The notes beneath the pieces were generated by a model. That model saw nothing but the letters and a program-made list of their open reading frames with translations, had not been told where the DNA came from and did not search any database. Below are positions 17,053 through 24,847 of a stretch of DNA of 38,157 nucleotides, in pieces. The stretch covers positions 1 through 38,157 of the forward strand of contig JAGFZX010000035.1 in the NCBI GenBank assembly GCA_017889585.1, in the 5' to 3' direction. Made by a program: the position numbers and the translations under genes. Source of the DNA: Bacillota bacterium. GTDB lineage: Bacteria; Bacillota; Negativicutes; DSM-13327. Numbering within the stretch: position 1 is the first letter of the stretch; every line of letters starts with the position of its first letter.

Positions 17053-17081
17053 TTGACCATTTTAAAATCCTAGTTTATAAT
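17053..17081 (+). promoter_or_regulatory. Consensus housekeeping promoter ahead of the PadR relic
   Basis: TTGACC, 17 bases, TATAAT. It now points at a broken gene. It may still transcribe into hydroxylase operon 1 about 800 bases away. Confidence 0.75.
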
Positions 17082-17141
17082 ACAAGTGACGAATAGATAA
17101 TTTATTCATAAGGTATAAAAATAATCTATAGGTGGAAATAA

Positions 17142-17322
17142 ATGGACAAATATAATCGAATGTAGAAGTCGATATATATTAGTTCTCGCGTAACATGGGG
17201 AACTGGGCCAAGATGAATAGATCGCTCTATATATGTATTAAAGAAGTTAGAGGAAACGGGGTTTGGTCTATTCACGAATTGAGAAAGAGGGCAATAAGAG
17301 GGTTATTGGAGCACTTCGATGA
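17142..17322 (+). pseudogene. Frameshifted relic of a PadR-family regulator
   Basis: After AGGTGG and an ATG the frame stops at once, but pieces in three phases line up with the intact PadR protein encoded at 30993. SRNMGNWAKMNR corresponds to NRDMRKWNRIG, SIYVLKKLEETG to SIYQVLKRLEDKE, and LVYSRIEKEGNKR to VVSQIEKEGKMPDRKR. At least two frameshifts and several stops are needed, and the C-terminal half is gone. Probably once the local regulator of hydroxylase operon 1. Confidence 0.75.
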
Positions 17323-17346
17323 TATGTTCCATTTTTTTTCAATATA

Positions 17347-17367
17347 GTACTATAGCCAATATTATTG
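17347..17367 (+). promoter_or_regulatory. Degraded PadR-type operator
   Basis: GTACTATAGCCAATATTATTG resembles CTACTATAGACTATAATAG at 31683, with one added base and a spoiled -10. It lies just behind the PadR relic. Probably non-functional. Confidence 0.4.
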
Positions 17368-17450
17368 TGTTGAATTTTCATACAAGTAGTACATTTGAGT
17401 GACTGAGAGACAGATAGAGGTGGCAAAGAGGGATCTAAAAAGGAGTACAT

Positions 17451-17558
17451 ATGTTGGACGACAGGGTAGCAATTGAGTTTTTTATGAAAACCTTCCTAAA
17501 TGGTGAAATATATAACATAATTCCTGTGGGGGAGATGGGCCAGAAACTAGCAATCTAA
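17451..17558 (+). CDS. Possible 35-residue peptide (leader-like small frame)
   Basis: AAAAAGGAG lies 6 bases before an ATG. The frame starts MLDDRVAIEFFMKTFLNGE and ends GEMGQKLAI, and no family was recognised. Its last 10 codons overlap the degraded leader repeat, so one of the two may be chance similarity. Good ribosome site but short length; it could also be the start of a decayed gene. Confidence 0.3.
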   Translation: MLDDRVAIEFFMKTFLNGEIYNIIPVGEMGQKLAI

Positions 17559-17570
17559 TAAATTCCAATA
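17528..17570 (+). repeat. Degraded third copy of the hydroxylase leader element
   Basis: GGGAGATGGGCCAG followed by CTAATAAATTCCAATATG aligns with GGGAGATGGATCAG ... TTAATATATCAAATG in leader copy A at 31743. The bases just before it, TGGTGAAATATATAAC, resemble TGGATGAAATATAAATATAAC before copy B. The stem pairings are lost. Alignment was by eye. Confidence 0.4.
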
Positions 17571-17899
17571 TGAGCTGAGGTTTGGAAGAGAGCAGTCAAT
17601 TAAGACGATGGGGAGAATATCGTAAGCGCAATAAGTAAGATTTATGCTTGGTGCTTTTGATACAGCCTTTTTCTGACTCAAGCAGTATTGTCCGAAATTG
17701 AGTATCATTTTGGAAGCTAGAATTCTGGCTATCGGGGGAATGACCATATCAGGTTTCCCCTAGGTTTAAATCAAAATAAGGAGGGATAACGTCTAATAAT
17801 GAAGAATTGAGGAGACCTTCTATAGGCAACTCTTCAAAAAAAGCATCGAGAAGTTTAAGAAGTATAAAATGAATGGAAATCAAAGGGGGGTGGCTCTAC

Positions 17900-18784
17900 T
17901 TGTATATTCTGAATAATTTTGAGTATTTTGCACCGGAAACACGTAGTGAGGCACTAGAATTAGCTAAAAAACTGGGAAGTAAAGCTAAGATTCTTGCCGG
18001 TGGTACAGACCTAATCATCCAACTGAAAGAAAAAATGATCACAACAGAAAACATCATCAACATTTCTGGAGTCGATGAATTTAAAGGCATTTCCTGCGAG
18101 CCTGGTAAAGGTGCAGTCATTGGGGCTTGTACAAAGATTGCGGACATTGAGTATTCTGAAGCACTCCGTAAAAAATATCCTGCCCTGTCCTTTGCAGCGG
18201 GCGAAATAGGTGGACCGCAAGTCAGGAGCATGGCTACTTTGGGAGGAAATAGTTGCCATTCATCGCCGGCAGCTGAAACTCCTTCGCCACTGTCTGCTTT
18301 GGGGGCAATCGTCGTCATCAGCAGCAAATCAGGAGATAGGGAAGTGCCTATCGAAGAATTTATTTTAGGTAACCGCAAAAATGTCCTTGCTGAAGGGGAA
18401 ATAGTGACCAAATTTGTTTTACCCGAACCGGCTCCTAAGTCAGCCAATCGCTATGCATACATTGGACTCAGGAATGCTATGGAAATTGATGCCGTTAATA
18501 TGGCTGTCAATTTAGTATTAGAAAATGATGGAGAGACAATTAAGGCTATAAAATTAGTAATGGGATCTGTTTTCCCAAGACCGTTGATATCAGAAAAAAT
18601 CCCGGCTCTCCTTATTGGTAAAAAATTAAACGATGAACTGGTTGAACAAGCGGCTGAAGTAGCGCAAAGTGAAGCAAAACCTATTACTGACGTCCGGGCT
18701 TCGGCAGAATATAGGCGAGATGTAGTAGCAACCCTCACTCGCAGATTGCTTAAAGAGGCTTATGCAGCCGCAAAGGAGGCGTAA
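17900..18784 (+). CDS. Molybdenum hydroxylase 1, FAD-binding subunit
   Basis: About 294 residues, the usual size of XdhB/CoxM-type FAD subunits. AKILAGGTDLIIQLK near the N-terminus and ATLGGNSCHSSPAAETPSP are the FAD-binding loops; a CO dehydrogenase flavoprotein C-terminal domain ends the chain. TTG 17900 is the proposed start: it follows AAAGGGGGGTGG and lines up with the ATG of the operon 2 paralogue (GGAGGTGGCTCAG-ATG). The in-frame ATG 17873 has no ribosome site. The subunit passes electrons from the 2Fe-2S subunit to an acceptor such as NAD. First gene of a three-gene operon, 3 bp from the next. Confidence 0.9.
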   Translation: MYILNNFEYFAPETRSEALELAKKLGSKAKILAGGTDLIIQLKEKMITTENIINISGVDEFKGISCEPGKGAVIGACTKIADIEYSEALRKKYPALSFAAGEIGGPQVRSMATLGGNSCHSSPAAETPSPLSALGAIVVISSKSGDREVPIEEFILGNRKNVLAEGEIVTKFVLPEPAPKSANRYAYIGLRNAMEIDAVNMAVNLVLENDGETIKAIKLVMGSVFPRPLISEKIPALLIGKKLNDELVEQAAEVAQSEAKPITDVRASAEYRRDVVATLTRRLLKEAYAAAKEA

Positions 18785-18787
18785 CTG

Positions 18788-19276
18788 ATGAAAACACAAC
18801 TGATTGAATTAAATATAAACGACCAGATATATGAAATTCCTATTACTCCTGTGGATTTACTTGTTGATGTACTGAGGAAAAAAGTGGGTTTTACTGGTAC
18901 TAAGAAAGGCTGTGGACAAGGCGATTGCGGTGCTTGTACTGTATTAATCGATGGTAAAACAGCACTGGCTTGTATTACACTAGCAATTGCTTGCCAGGGA
19001 AAAAAAATTACCACAATTGAAGGTGTGGCTAATAAAGATGGTAGCTTGCATCCGATTCAGCAATCTTTTGTCGAGCATGGGGCTGTACAATGTGGCTTTT
19101 GTTCACCTGGTATGATCCTATCGTCAAAAGCGTTGCTTGATAGTAATCCTAGTCCTAGTGAATTAGAAGTCAAACGTGCATTATCAGGTAATATGTGCCG
19201 CTGTACTGGCTATATTCTAATCCTTGAAGCAGTTCACGCTGCTGCAGAAAAAATGGCTCAAGCGGGGGTGAAATAA
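18788..19276 (+). CDS. Molybdenum hydroxylase 1, 2Fe-2S subunit
   Basis: 162 residues with both clusters of the family. The plant-type ferredoxin cluster is GCGQGDCGACTVLIDGKTALAC, described here by its cysteines at about 42, 47, 50 and 62. The helical-domain cluster is CGFCSPGM plus CRCTGY. It carries electrons from the molybdenum centre to FAD. Its stop overlaps the start of the large subunit by one base (TAATG), so the two are translationally coupled. Confidence 0.95.
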   Translation: MKTQLIELNINDQIYEIPITPVDLLVDVLRKKVGFTGTKKGCGQGDCGACTVLIDGKTALACITLAIACQGKKITTIEGVANKDGSLHPIQQSFVEHGAVQCGFCSPGMILSSKALLDSNPSPSELEVKRALSGNMCRCTGYILILEAVHAAAEKMAQAGVK

Positions 19277-21627
19277 TGACTAAGAAGTATGAAGTATCTA
19301 ATAAATATGGTAATTATACTGACTATAAAAGAGAATTTACTGAAGTAGGCAGAAGTATACCCCGTCCAGACGGCCCTGCCAAGGTTTCAGGTGCAACAGT
19401 TTATACTGACGATATGACTGTTCCAAAGATGGTCTACGGAAGAATTTTACGCAGTCCTCATGCTCATGCTTTGATCAAGAATATTGATTACAGTAAAGCA
19501 CTGGCATTGCCAGGAGTTCTGGGAGTCATCACTGGGGCTGATTGTCCGATTGTTTATGGTATCGTTCCTCATAACTCCAATGAACACGCCCTTGCGCAAG
19601 AAAAAGTTCGCTCATGGGGTGAAGGTGTAGCTGCTGTTGCCGCTATAGATGATGAAACGGCTGAAAAAGCCCTTGAGCTGATCTCAGTAGAGTATGAACT
19701 TCTGCCAGTATTGACAGATCCGCGGGAAGCTGTGCTGCGCGACGATGTTCGTATTCATGAAGATCGTCCGTTTAACATAGCACACGAAGGTAAGCAACGT
19801 TATGGCGAGCCTGAAAAAGCCTTTGCTGAAGCAGCATATGTTTTGGAAAAAGATTTTTATTCTTCTTATGTTAACCATGGTTTTATTGAGCCTCAATCGG
19901 CAATAGCAGATTTTGATCCGAACAAAGGAACATTGCGTTTGTGGGCTACCTGTCAAGTTCCTCATTATACTCATCAGCAATTGGCAAAAGTATTAGATAT
20001 GCCTTTAAATAAAATCCGTATTACCGTTCCATCCATCGGTGGCGGTTTTGGTGGCAAAGGCGTTGCATCCCAAGCGGATTTTTGCGCAGCACTATTGTCG
20101 AGAAAAATTGGTAAGCCGGTTAAAATCACTTATGAACGGAGCGACATATTTGCCACCAATAATGGTCGCCACCCTTGCTATATGAAGTTTAAAATGGCCT
20201 TTGACAAAGACGGGCTAATTACTGGTGTTGATTTTGATAACCTTATGGAAGGTGGCGCCTATGCAGGGTGGGGTATTGTTGTACTTTTCTATACCGCATC
20301 AATGGTGCATATTCCTTACAAAGTTAAAAACGTACTTTTCCGTGGAAGACGTGTGTTTACTAACAAGCCAGTTTGCGGAGCACATCGTGGTCTCGGCGGC
20401 GTCCAGCCTCGATTCGCCATGGAACAAATGCTAGATGAGGCGGCAGAACACTTTGGTCTTAATCCTTTCGAAATAAGAATGAGAAATGCTGCCGAATCAG
20501 GTCATACTTGCGCGAGCGCAATGTATGTACCACATACCGAGTATAAAAAATGCCTAGAGGTCGCAGTTAAGAATTCAGATTTCTTAGCAAAACAAGGTAA
20601 GCTGCCTTTCGGTAAAGGCATTGGAATGTCAGGCGGGTATTATATTTCCGGTACTTCCTATACTCTCTATTTGTCCTACAAACCACACACTGTAGCAACC
20701 ATCAAAGTCGATGAAGAGAATGGAGTAACTCTCTTCTGCGGATCTACAGATATTGGACAAGGTAGCAATATGGTAATGGCGCAGATGGCTGCTGAGACAC
20801 TAGGCGTAAAATCAGAAAATGTACACATTTATTCGATGGATACTTCGGTGTCAACTTTTGACTTAGGAACTTTTGCAAGTCGGGTAACTTTTGCAACCGG
20901 TAAAGCTATTAAGCAAGCAGCCGAAAAAATTAATCAGGAACTCTTTCCAGTGGCTGCCGCTATGATGGAATGCCGGGGTGATGAAGTAGCAGTCAAAGAT
21001 TATAGATTCTATTCCATTTATGAGCCTAAGAAGAAAAATGTTTCATGGGATGAAGTTGTTACAAGATATATTGAATCGAACGGTCCGCTGACCGCTACCG
21101 GGCAATTTACACCTCCACGCCGCAAGGGACTTCAACAAGGCGGAAATATTGGTCACTCTCCGACCTTTGGTTTCAGTTGCCAAATAGCGGAAGTAGATGT
21201 AGATGTGGAAACTGGTAGGATTCAGGTGACCAAAATTACTGAAGCTGGTGATTGCGGTCAACCGATCAATCCTATGAGTGTAGAAGGACAGGTACATGGT
21301 TCAATTCAGATGGGCTTGGGGCAAGCTTTGTACGAGGAAATGAAAATTGGTCCTGACGGAAAGTTCTTAAATCCGTCCTTACATGACTACAAGATGCCGA
21401 CTACACTGGATATGCCAGATGTTCATGCGACCATTGTGGAAGCATATGATCCTTCAGCTCCGTATGGTGGTAAAGAATCTGGTGAGGGTCCAATTCAACC
21501 GACCATCCCAGCTATTTTCAACGCAGTGTATGATGCAATTGGAATTCGGTTTACCGAGATGCCGTTAACTCCGGAAAAAGTGCTTAGCGCTTTAAAAGCA
21601 AAGAAAGCGGCGGAAATGAAGGCATAA
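19276..21627 (+). CDS. Molybdenum hydroxylase 1, molybdopterin-binding catalytic subunit
   Basis: 783 residues, xanthine dehydrogenase family large subunit. GGGFGGKG is at 255-262, GAHRGLGGVQP has Arg371, and the catalytic base is Glu737 in KESGEGPIQP. Against bovine xanthine oxidase, the Arg880 and Glu1261 equivalents are kept, but the Glu802 position (GGGFGGKE) is Gly. Glu802 positions xanthine, so a xanthine substrate should not be assumed; another N-heterocycle or aromatic is equally possible. The enzyme hydroxylates its substrate with water-derived oxygen. The Mo cofactor is probably handled by the MocA-like, MoeA-like and XdhC proteins also in this window. Confidence 0.92.
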   Translation: MTKKYEVSNKYGNYTDYKREFTEVGRSIPRPDGPAKVSGATVYTDDMTVPKMVYGRILRSPHAHALIKNIDYSKALALPGVLGVITGADCPIVYGIVPHNSNEHALAQEKVRSWGEGVAAVAAIDDETAEKALELISVEYELLPVLTDPREAVLRDDVRIHEDRPFNIAHEGKQRYGEPEKAFAEAAYVLEKDFYSSYVNHGFIEPQSAIADFDPNKGTLRLWATCQVPHYTHQQLAKVLDMPLNKIRITVPSIGGGFGGKGVASQADFCAALLSRKIGKPVKITYERSDIFATNNGRHPCYMKFKMAFDKDGLITGVDFDNLMEGGAYAGWGIVVLFYTASMVHIPYKVKNVLFRGRRVFTNKPVCGAHRGLGGVQPRFAMEQMLDEAAEHFGLNPFEIRMRNAAESGHTCASAMYVPHTEYKKCLEVAVKNSDFLAKQGKLPFGKGIGMSGGYYISGTSYTLYLSYKPHTVATIKVDEENGVTLFCGSTDIGQGSNMVMAQMAAETLGVKSENVHIYSMDTSVSTFDLGTFASRVTFATGKAIKQAAEKINQELFPVAAAMMECRGDEVAVKDYRFYSIYEPKKKNVSWDEVVTRYIESNGPLTATGQFTPPRRKGLQQGGNIGHSPTFGFSCQIAEVDVDVETGRIQVTKITEAGDCGQPINPMSVEGQVHGSIQMGLGQALYEEMKIGPDGKFLNPSLHDYKMPTTLDMPDVHATIVEAYDPSAPYGGKESGEGPIQPTIPAIFNAVYDAIGIRFTEMPLTPEKVLSALKAKKAAEMKA

Positions 21628-21654
21628 AGCTAAATTTACAATAGACATAATTTG

Positions 21655-21683
21655 GCGGCAACGTTAGCTATTACCGTTGCCGC
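21655..21683 (+). terminator. Hairpin ending hydroxylase operon 1
   Basis: GCGGCAACG and CGTTGCCGC pair exactly, extended by AATTT/AAATT outside. The same GCGGCAA stem stands after operon 2 (36118). The T-run is weak. Confidence 0.6.
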
Positions 21684-21791
21684 TAAATTATATTATCCCT
21701 AAGCGCGCCCGGCAGGGGGATTTGTCAGAAACATAAAGTCGGGTCGGTATACAGATAGCTTTAAATTGGTGAGAAGAAGGGAAGAGGAACT

Positions 21792-23036
21792 ATGCCTAAA
21801 TATAATAATATTTCGGCCATAATTCTGGCTGCAGGATACTCTTCACGGATGGGCGACCACAAACCATTATTGAAGATGGGGTCATATACAGCAATAGAAC
21901 ATGCTGTCCGGTGCTTTCTCCAGGCAGGAGTTTCGGACGTTAGGGTAGTAGTAGGTTTTCAGGCTGAGAAGGTTAGGGAAGTAGTCGAACCGATGGGGTG
22001 TACAGTCATTTATAATGCGGACTTTCCCCAAGGTATGTATTCCTCCGTTCAGGCTGGGGTTAGAAGTCTTGAACAAAATATGCAAGCATTCTTTATTTTG
22101 CCAGTAGATAGTCCGCTTATTTCACATACGACGATAATGAACATGCTTGATTGCTATCAACAGAATCAGCAGCAGGGTATTATCTGTCCAGTGTTTAATG
22201 GCCAGCGAGGGCACCCACCCCTGATCTCGGCAAGATATCAGGATGAAATAGTGAACCATGTTTATCCGAATGGCTTAAGGGGATTCCACGAACTACATAA
22301 ACAGGAAACTCATGAATTTGAAGTCCAGGATGAGGCTGTGCTACTGGATATGGACACACCGGAAGATTACGGGCGTCTATTGAATTATCTGAATAGGAGA
22401 AATAAACCTACCCTTATCCAATGCTGGAATATTCTCTGTGAAGCTGGCACCAAGCAGAGGGTTAGGGAGCATTCGTGGATGGTTGCTTTTTTCGCCCTTG
22501 AACTGGTAAGTTATCTCAATGAAGCAGGGGCAGCACTCGATGAAGATTTAGTCTTGGCCAGTGCTTTGTTACACGACATATCTCGTCATGAGCCAGGACA
22601 TGCACAGGTTGGAGCAAAGTTGCTGGAATCTATGGGTTATCCTTTGGTTGGAGCAGTTGTCAGTATGCATATGGATATAGAAGTTTCAGAGGACCATCCA
22701 CTCACGGAGGCTGAGCTGATCTACCTAGCAGATAAAATGGTTGATGAAAGCAGTGTTGTCTCTGTTCAAGAGCGCTTTGCTGTCATGTTGCAGAAATATA
22801 AAGACAACTTTCAAGCAAGTGCTGCTGTGGTAAAAAGACTGCAACAGGCTGAACGAATTATTAAGAAAGTGGAGAAAATAATGGATTATCCGCTCGGAGC
22901 ATTGTGTGCTGCTATGGGGTTTGACCTAAGTGAGCAGGAATTTTGCCATCAGGATGATATGTATATGCCTAAGGTGGTGTTAGACCGTGGGATTGGTTTA
23001 TCCTTATACGATATTCGAAAGATTGCGGAAAGGTAA
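21792..23036 (+). CDS. MocA-like molybdenum cofactor nucleotidyltransferase fused to an HD domain
   Basis: 414 residues in two domains. Residues 1-200 are a MobA/MocA-type transferase: LAAGYSSRMGDHKPLL (12-27), a central ILPVDSPLI metal site and GQRGHPPLI. Such proteins attach CMP or GMP to molybdopterin. Residues about 215-390 are an HD phosphohydrolase-like domain with EHSW and LLHDISRHEPGH. The fusion sits in molybdenum hydroxylase clusters of several anaerobes. It lies 165 bp after the hydroxylase operon and its stop directly abuts the next gene. The HD domain's role is unknown; cofactor editing or nucleotide signalling are possible. Confidence 0.88.
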   Translation: MPKYNNISAIILAAGYSSRMGDHKPLLKMGSYTAIEHAVRCFLQAGVSDVRVVVGFQAEKVREVVEPMGCTVIYNADFPQGMYSSVQAGVRSLEQNMQAFFILPVDSPLISHTTIMNMLDCYQQNQQQGIICPVFNGQRGHPPLISARYQDEIVNHVYPNGLRGFHELHKQETHEFEVQDEAVLLDMDTPEDYGRLLNYLNRRNKPTLIQCWNILCEAGTKQRVREHSWMVAFFALELVSYLNEAGAALDEDLVLASALLHDISRHEPGHAQVGAKLLESMGYPLVGAVVSMHMDIEVSEDHPLTEAELIYLADKMVDESSVVSVQERFAVMLQKYKDNFQASAAVVKRLQQAERIIKKVEKIMDYPLGALCAAMGFDLSEQEFCHQDDMYMPKVVLDRGIGLSLYDIRKIAER

Positions 23037-23636
23037 ATGAGGTCAGACAAAATCTATTTAGTACGGCATGGAGAAATCGCCACTGGCGGTCATAAACGTT
23101 ATATTGGGCAGATCGATCTGCCGCTCGATGAAACTGGCAGACGGCAGGCGGCAGCACTACGCGATGAATTAGCAAAGGTATCATTTAACCAAGTTTTTTG
23201 TAGCAATTTAATAAGGTCAGTTTCCACGGCTCGTATTATTTGTGAACGACAATCACTGGCACCAGTTGTGATCAGGGAACTGCAAGAAATTAACATGGGC
23301 TTGTGGGATGGTGTGACATTCGAAGAAATTCGCTACACATATCCTGGCGAGTTTGAAAAACGGGGGGCTGATATTATTAAGTTCAGACCACCCGGAGGCG
23401 AAAGTTTTGCTGAGTGTTCTAGCAGGGTACTATCTGCGTTAGATGAAATAGTAAGAACTGCAAGGGGAAAAATTCTGATTATCGGGCATGCAGGGGTAAA
23501 TCGTATTATTCTTAGCCGGGCTTTGGGTATGCCACTGGAGAATATGCTTAAAATTAAGCAGGATTATGGATGTCTGAACATTTTAAAGACAAATAATCTT
23601 GTTCAGCAAGTAGAAGAAATGAATCTTACTTTTTAG
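23037..23636 (+). CDS. Histidine phosphatase family protein
   Basis: 199 residues. The phosphohistidine motif LVRHGE (His11) is near the N-terminus, and the second catalytic histidine is in IIGHAGVNR. Resembles alpha-ribazole phosphatase and small phosphoglycerate mutase-like enzymes. The ATG follows the preceding stop with no gap, implying coupled translation with the MocA-HD protein and a shared task in molybdenum cofactor handling. The true substrate is unknown; no other cobalamin gene is nearby to support alpha-ribazole phosphate. Confidence 0.88.
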   Translation: MRSDKIYLVRHGEIATGGHKRYIGQIDLPLDETGRRQAAALRDELAKVSFNQVFCSNLIRSVSTARIICERQSLAPVVIRELQEINMGLWDGVTFEEIRYTYPGEFEKRGADIIKFRPPGGESFAECSSRVLSALDEIVRTARGKILIIGHAGVNRIILSRALGMPLENMLKIKQDYGCLNILKTNNLVQQVEEMNLTF

Positions 23637-23689
23637 ATATAAATTAGAGCGACAAATAATACAACAAATCAAATGGGGTGGTAAATATA

Positions 23690-24220
23690 ATGTTACGTAT
23701 AGAAAATATTACAAACTTAGAAGAGTTAGTTGGGAAAAAAATTGATTTCTTTCTAGAAGATGATATGTTTGAATTGACAGGCATTGTGAGAAAGGAAAAT
23801 AATTCATATAGCATGGAAATTATAGTGGCTATTGATCATATTTTTAAAATGATAGGAAAATCTCTAGACATGAGCTTAAGGCATCAAAAAGTCTATTTGC
23901 GAAAAGTAGATATACAAAAAGAATATGAAATATGTATTAATAGAGTCTATGATACGTTAACAAACCCCAGAAAAGAAGAATTTTGCGCTATTGTTGCTGA
24001 TGATATTCATGAAATTTATAAGAGTGGTGATTACGAGGCAGACGATGTTATTGTATCCTATGATGACAATGAATATAAATGGAAATTAAGTTATTTTTGG
24101 GAAGGTGTTCCCCGTGAATACACCAACAGTTATGATACTTTAGAGGCACTATATGAAGACAATCTCAATATAATGGATGGGAAATGGGAGAAGACTTACT
24201 ATCTTGGTGAATGGGGCTAA
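23690..24220 (+). CDS. Hypothetical protein, 176 residues
   Basis: No family recognised. The chain is acidic, with no signal peptide, membrane helix or metal motif. It starts LRIENITNLEELVGKKIDFF and ends with an aromatic-rich tail (YKWKLSYFWEGVPREYTNSY). The composition, rich in Asp/Glu and aromatic residues, is like that of small immunity or stress proteins, but this is only an impression. ATG 23690 has GGGGTGG 8 bases upstream. It is more AT-rich than the genes before it. No functional tie to its neighbours can be shown. Confidence 0.75.
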   Translation: MLRIENITNLEELVGKKIDFFLEDDMFELTGIVRKENNSYSMEIIVAIDHIFKMIGKSLDMSLRHQKVYLRKVDIQKEYEICINRVYDTLTNPRKEEFCAIVADDIHEIYKSGDYEADDVIVSYDDNEYKWKLSYFWEGVPREYTNSYDTLEALYEDNLNIMDGKWEKTYYLGEWG

Positions 24221-24262
24221 ACGAGGAATGTTCGTCCATTTCTAAAAGAAAGGAGTGGTAGT

Positions 24263-24451
24263 GTGGGGAAGAATGTCGTATCGGTCAATTGGAGAAGGTT
24301 TGTGCCAGTTGGTCAAGATGCTAAATGTGTTAATTGTCCATCTACTTGTCGGACTACTTGTGTGAGAGATGACTTGCCGCAAACTAGTTATGGTAGCAAA
24401 ATTAATAGATTGAAAGACTACGAAAAAGTTGATAAGGAGTCACCAAGATGA
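24263..24451 (+). CDS. Small cysteine-rich protein, 62 residues
   Basis: GTG start 8 bases after AAAGGAG. A compact CVNCPSTCRTTC motif at about 22-33 could bind zinc or an Fe-S cluster. The rest is charged and has no signal peptide. The stop overlaps the next start by four bases (ATGA), so the two small genes form a coupled pair. Function unknown. Confidence 0.65.
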   Translation: MGKNVVSVNWRRFVPVGQDAKCVNCPSTCRTTCVRDDLPQTSYGSKINRLKDYEKVDKESPR

Positions 24452-24609
24452 TACCAATTACAGAGTGTTTAGAAAATATAATTGAAACATATTATTCAGG
24501 GGAATTTAAAGAAAATGTTTTATTTGGCATGCAAATGTGCTTAGAAGAACTTCAAGAAGCAGGTCTAGTGAGCAATAACAATGGCATGTGGGAAATAGTC
24601 AAAAAATAA
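24448..24609 (+). CDS. Small hypothetical protein, 53 residues
   Basis: Starts in an ATGA overlap with the previous cysteine-rich gene, with AAGGAG 9 bases upstream. The sequence MIPITECLENIIETYYSGEF continues with a helical, acidic chain ending GMWEIVKK, without recognisable motif. Coding is supported by the overlap and ribosome site rather than by homology. Last gene on the + strand before the opposite-strand block. Confidence 0.6.
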   Translation: MIPITECLENIIETYYSGEFKENVLFGMQMCLEELQEAGLVSNNNGMWEIVKK

Positions 24610-24692
24610 TTTTCTTAAAAAATAGTGATCTCTAAATAATGAGAAATAGGTGGCTTTACTAAAGGAAACTCATTTGTTGCATATGGAATCTT

Positions 24693-24754
24693 TTTCCTGG
24701 ATATGACGACAGCATTCATGTTACCGCATGCATACTGCCGTCATATCCAGGAAA
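24693..24754. repeat. Long inverted repeat in the convergent intergenic region
   Basis: TTTCCTGGATATGACG and its exact 16-bp complement CGTCATATCCAGGAAA enclose 30 bases that can pair further (CAG/CTG, CATG/CATG). Followed by ATATTATTTTT on the + strand, so it may serve as terminator for the small genes. Its length also fits a small mobile repeat. Confidence 0.7.
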
Positions 24755-24803
24755 TATTATTTTTAGGGGCAATTAGAGCCCATAATGGTCTTCAAAAAGA
24801 AGA

Positions 24804-24828
24804 GGGACATGATTCAAAATCATGTCCC
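24804..24828 (-). terminator. Terminator of the radical SAM gene
   Basis: GGGACATGATT-CAA-AATCATGTCCC, perfect 11-bp arms. On the - strand it is followed by CTCTTCTTTTT, about 20 bases after the radical SAM stop codon. Confidence 0.8.
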
Positions 24829-24847
24829 AGTTCCTGTAACGTTGCAT

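Larger units (their letters stand above)
16881..17899. other. Decayed region ahead of molybdenum hydroxylase operon 1
   Basis: About 1 kb with no intact gene of normal size. In order it holds a consensus promoter (17053), a frameshifted PadR-family relic (17142), a degraded operator (17347), a 35-codon frame (17451), a degraded copy of the leader seen before operon 2 (17528), and about 300 bases (17571-17872) in which nothing was recognised. The order matches the intact regulator-operator-leader arrangement at 30.9-32.2 kb, so this looks like its eroded paralogue. Confidence 0.6.

Noticed and set aside
17896..18447. 183-codon open frame on the - strand
   Set aside because: It lies wholly opposite the FAD subunit gene, has no ribosome site or recognisable motif, and mirrors the codon pattern of the true gene.
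24693..24754. Insertion sequence end
   Set aside because: The inverted repeat is closed on a 30-base loop with no transposase, target duplication or partner end nearby; a terminator or small repeat is simpler.
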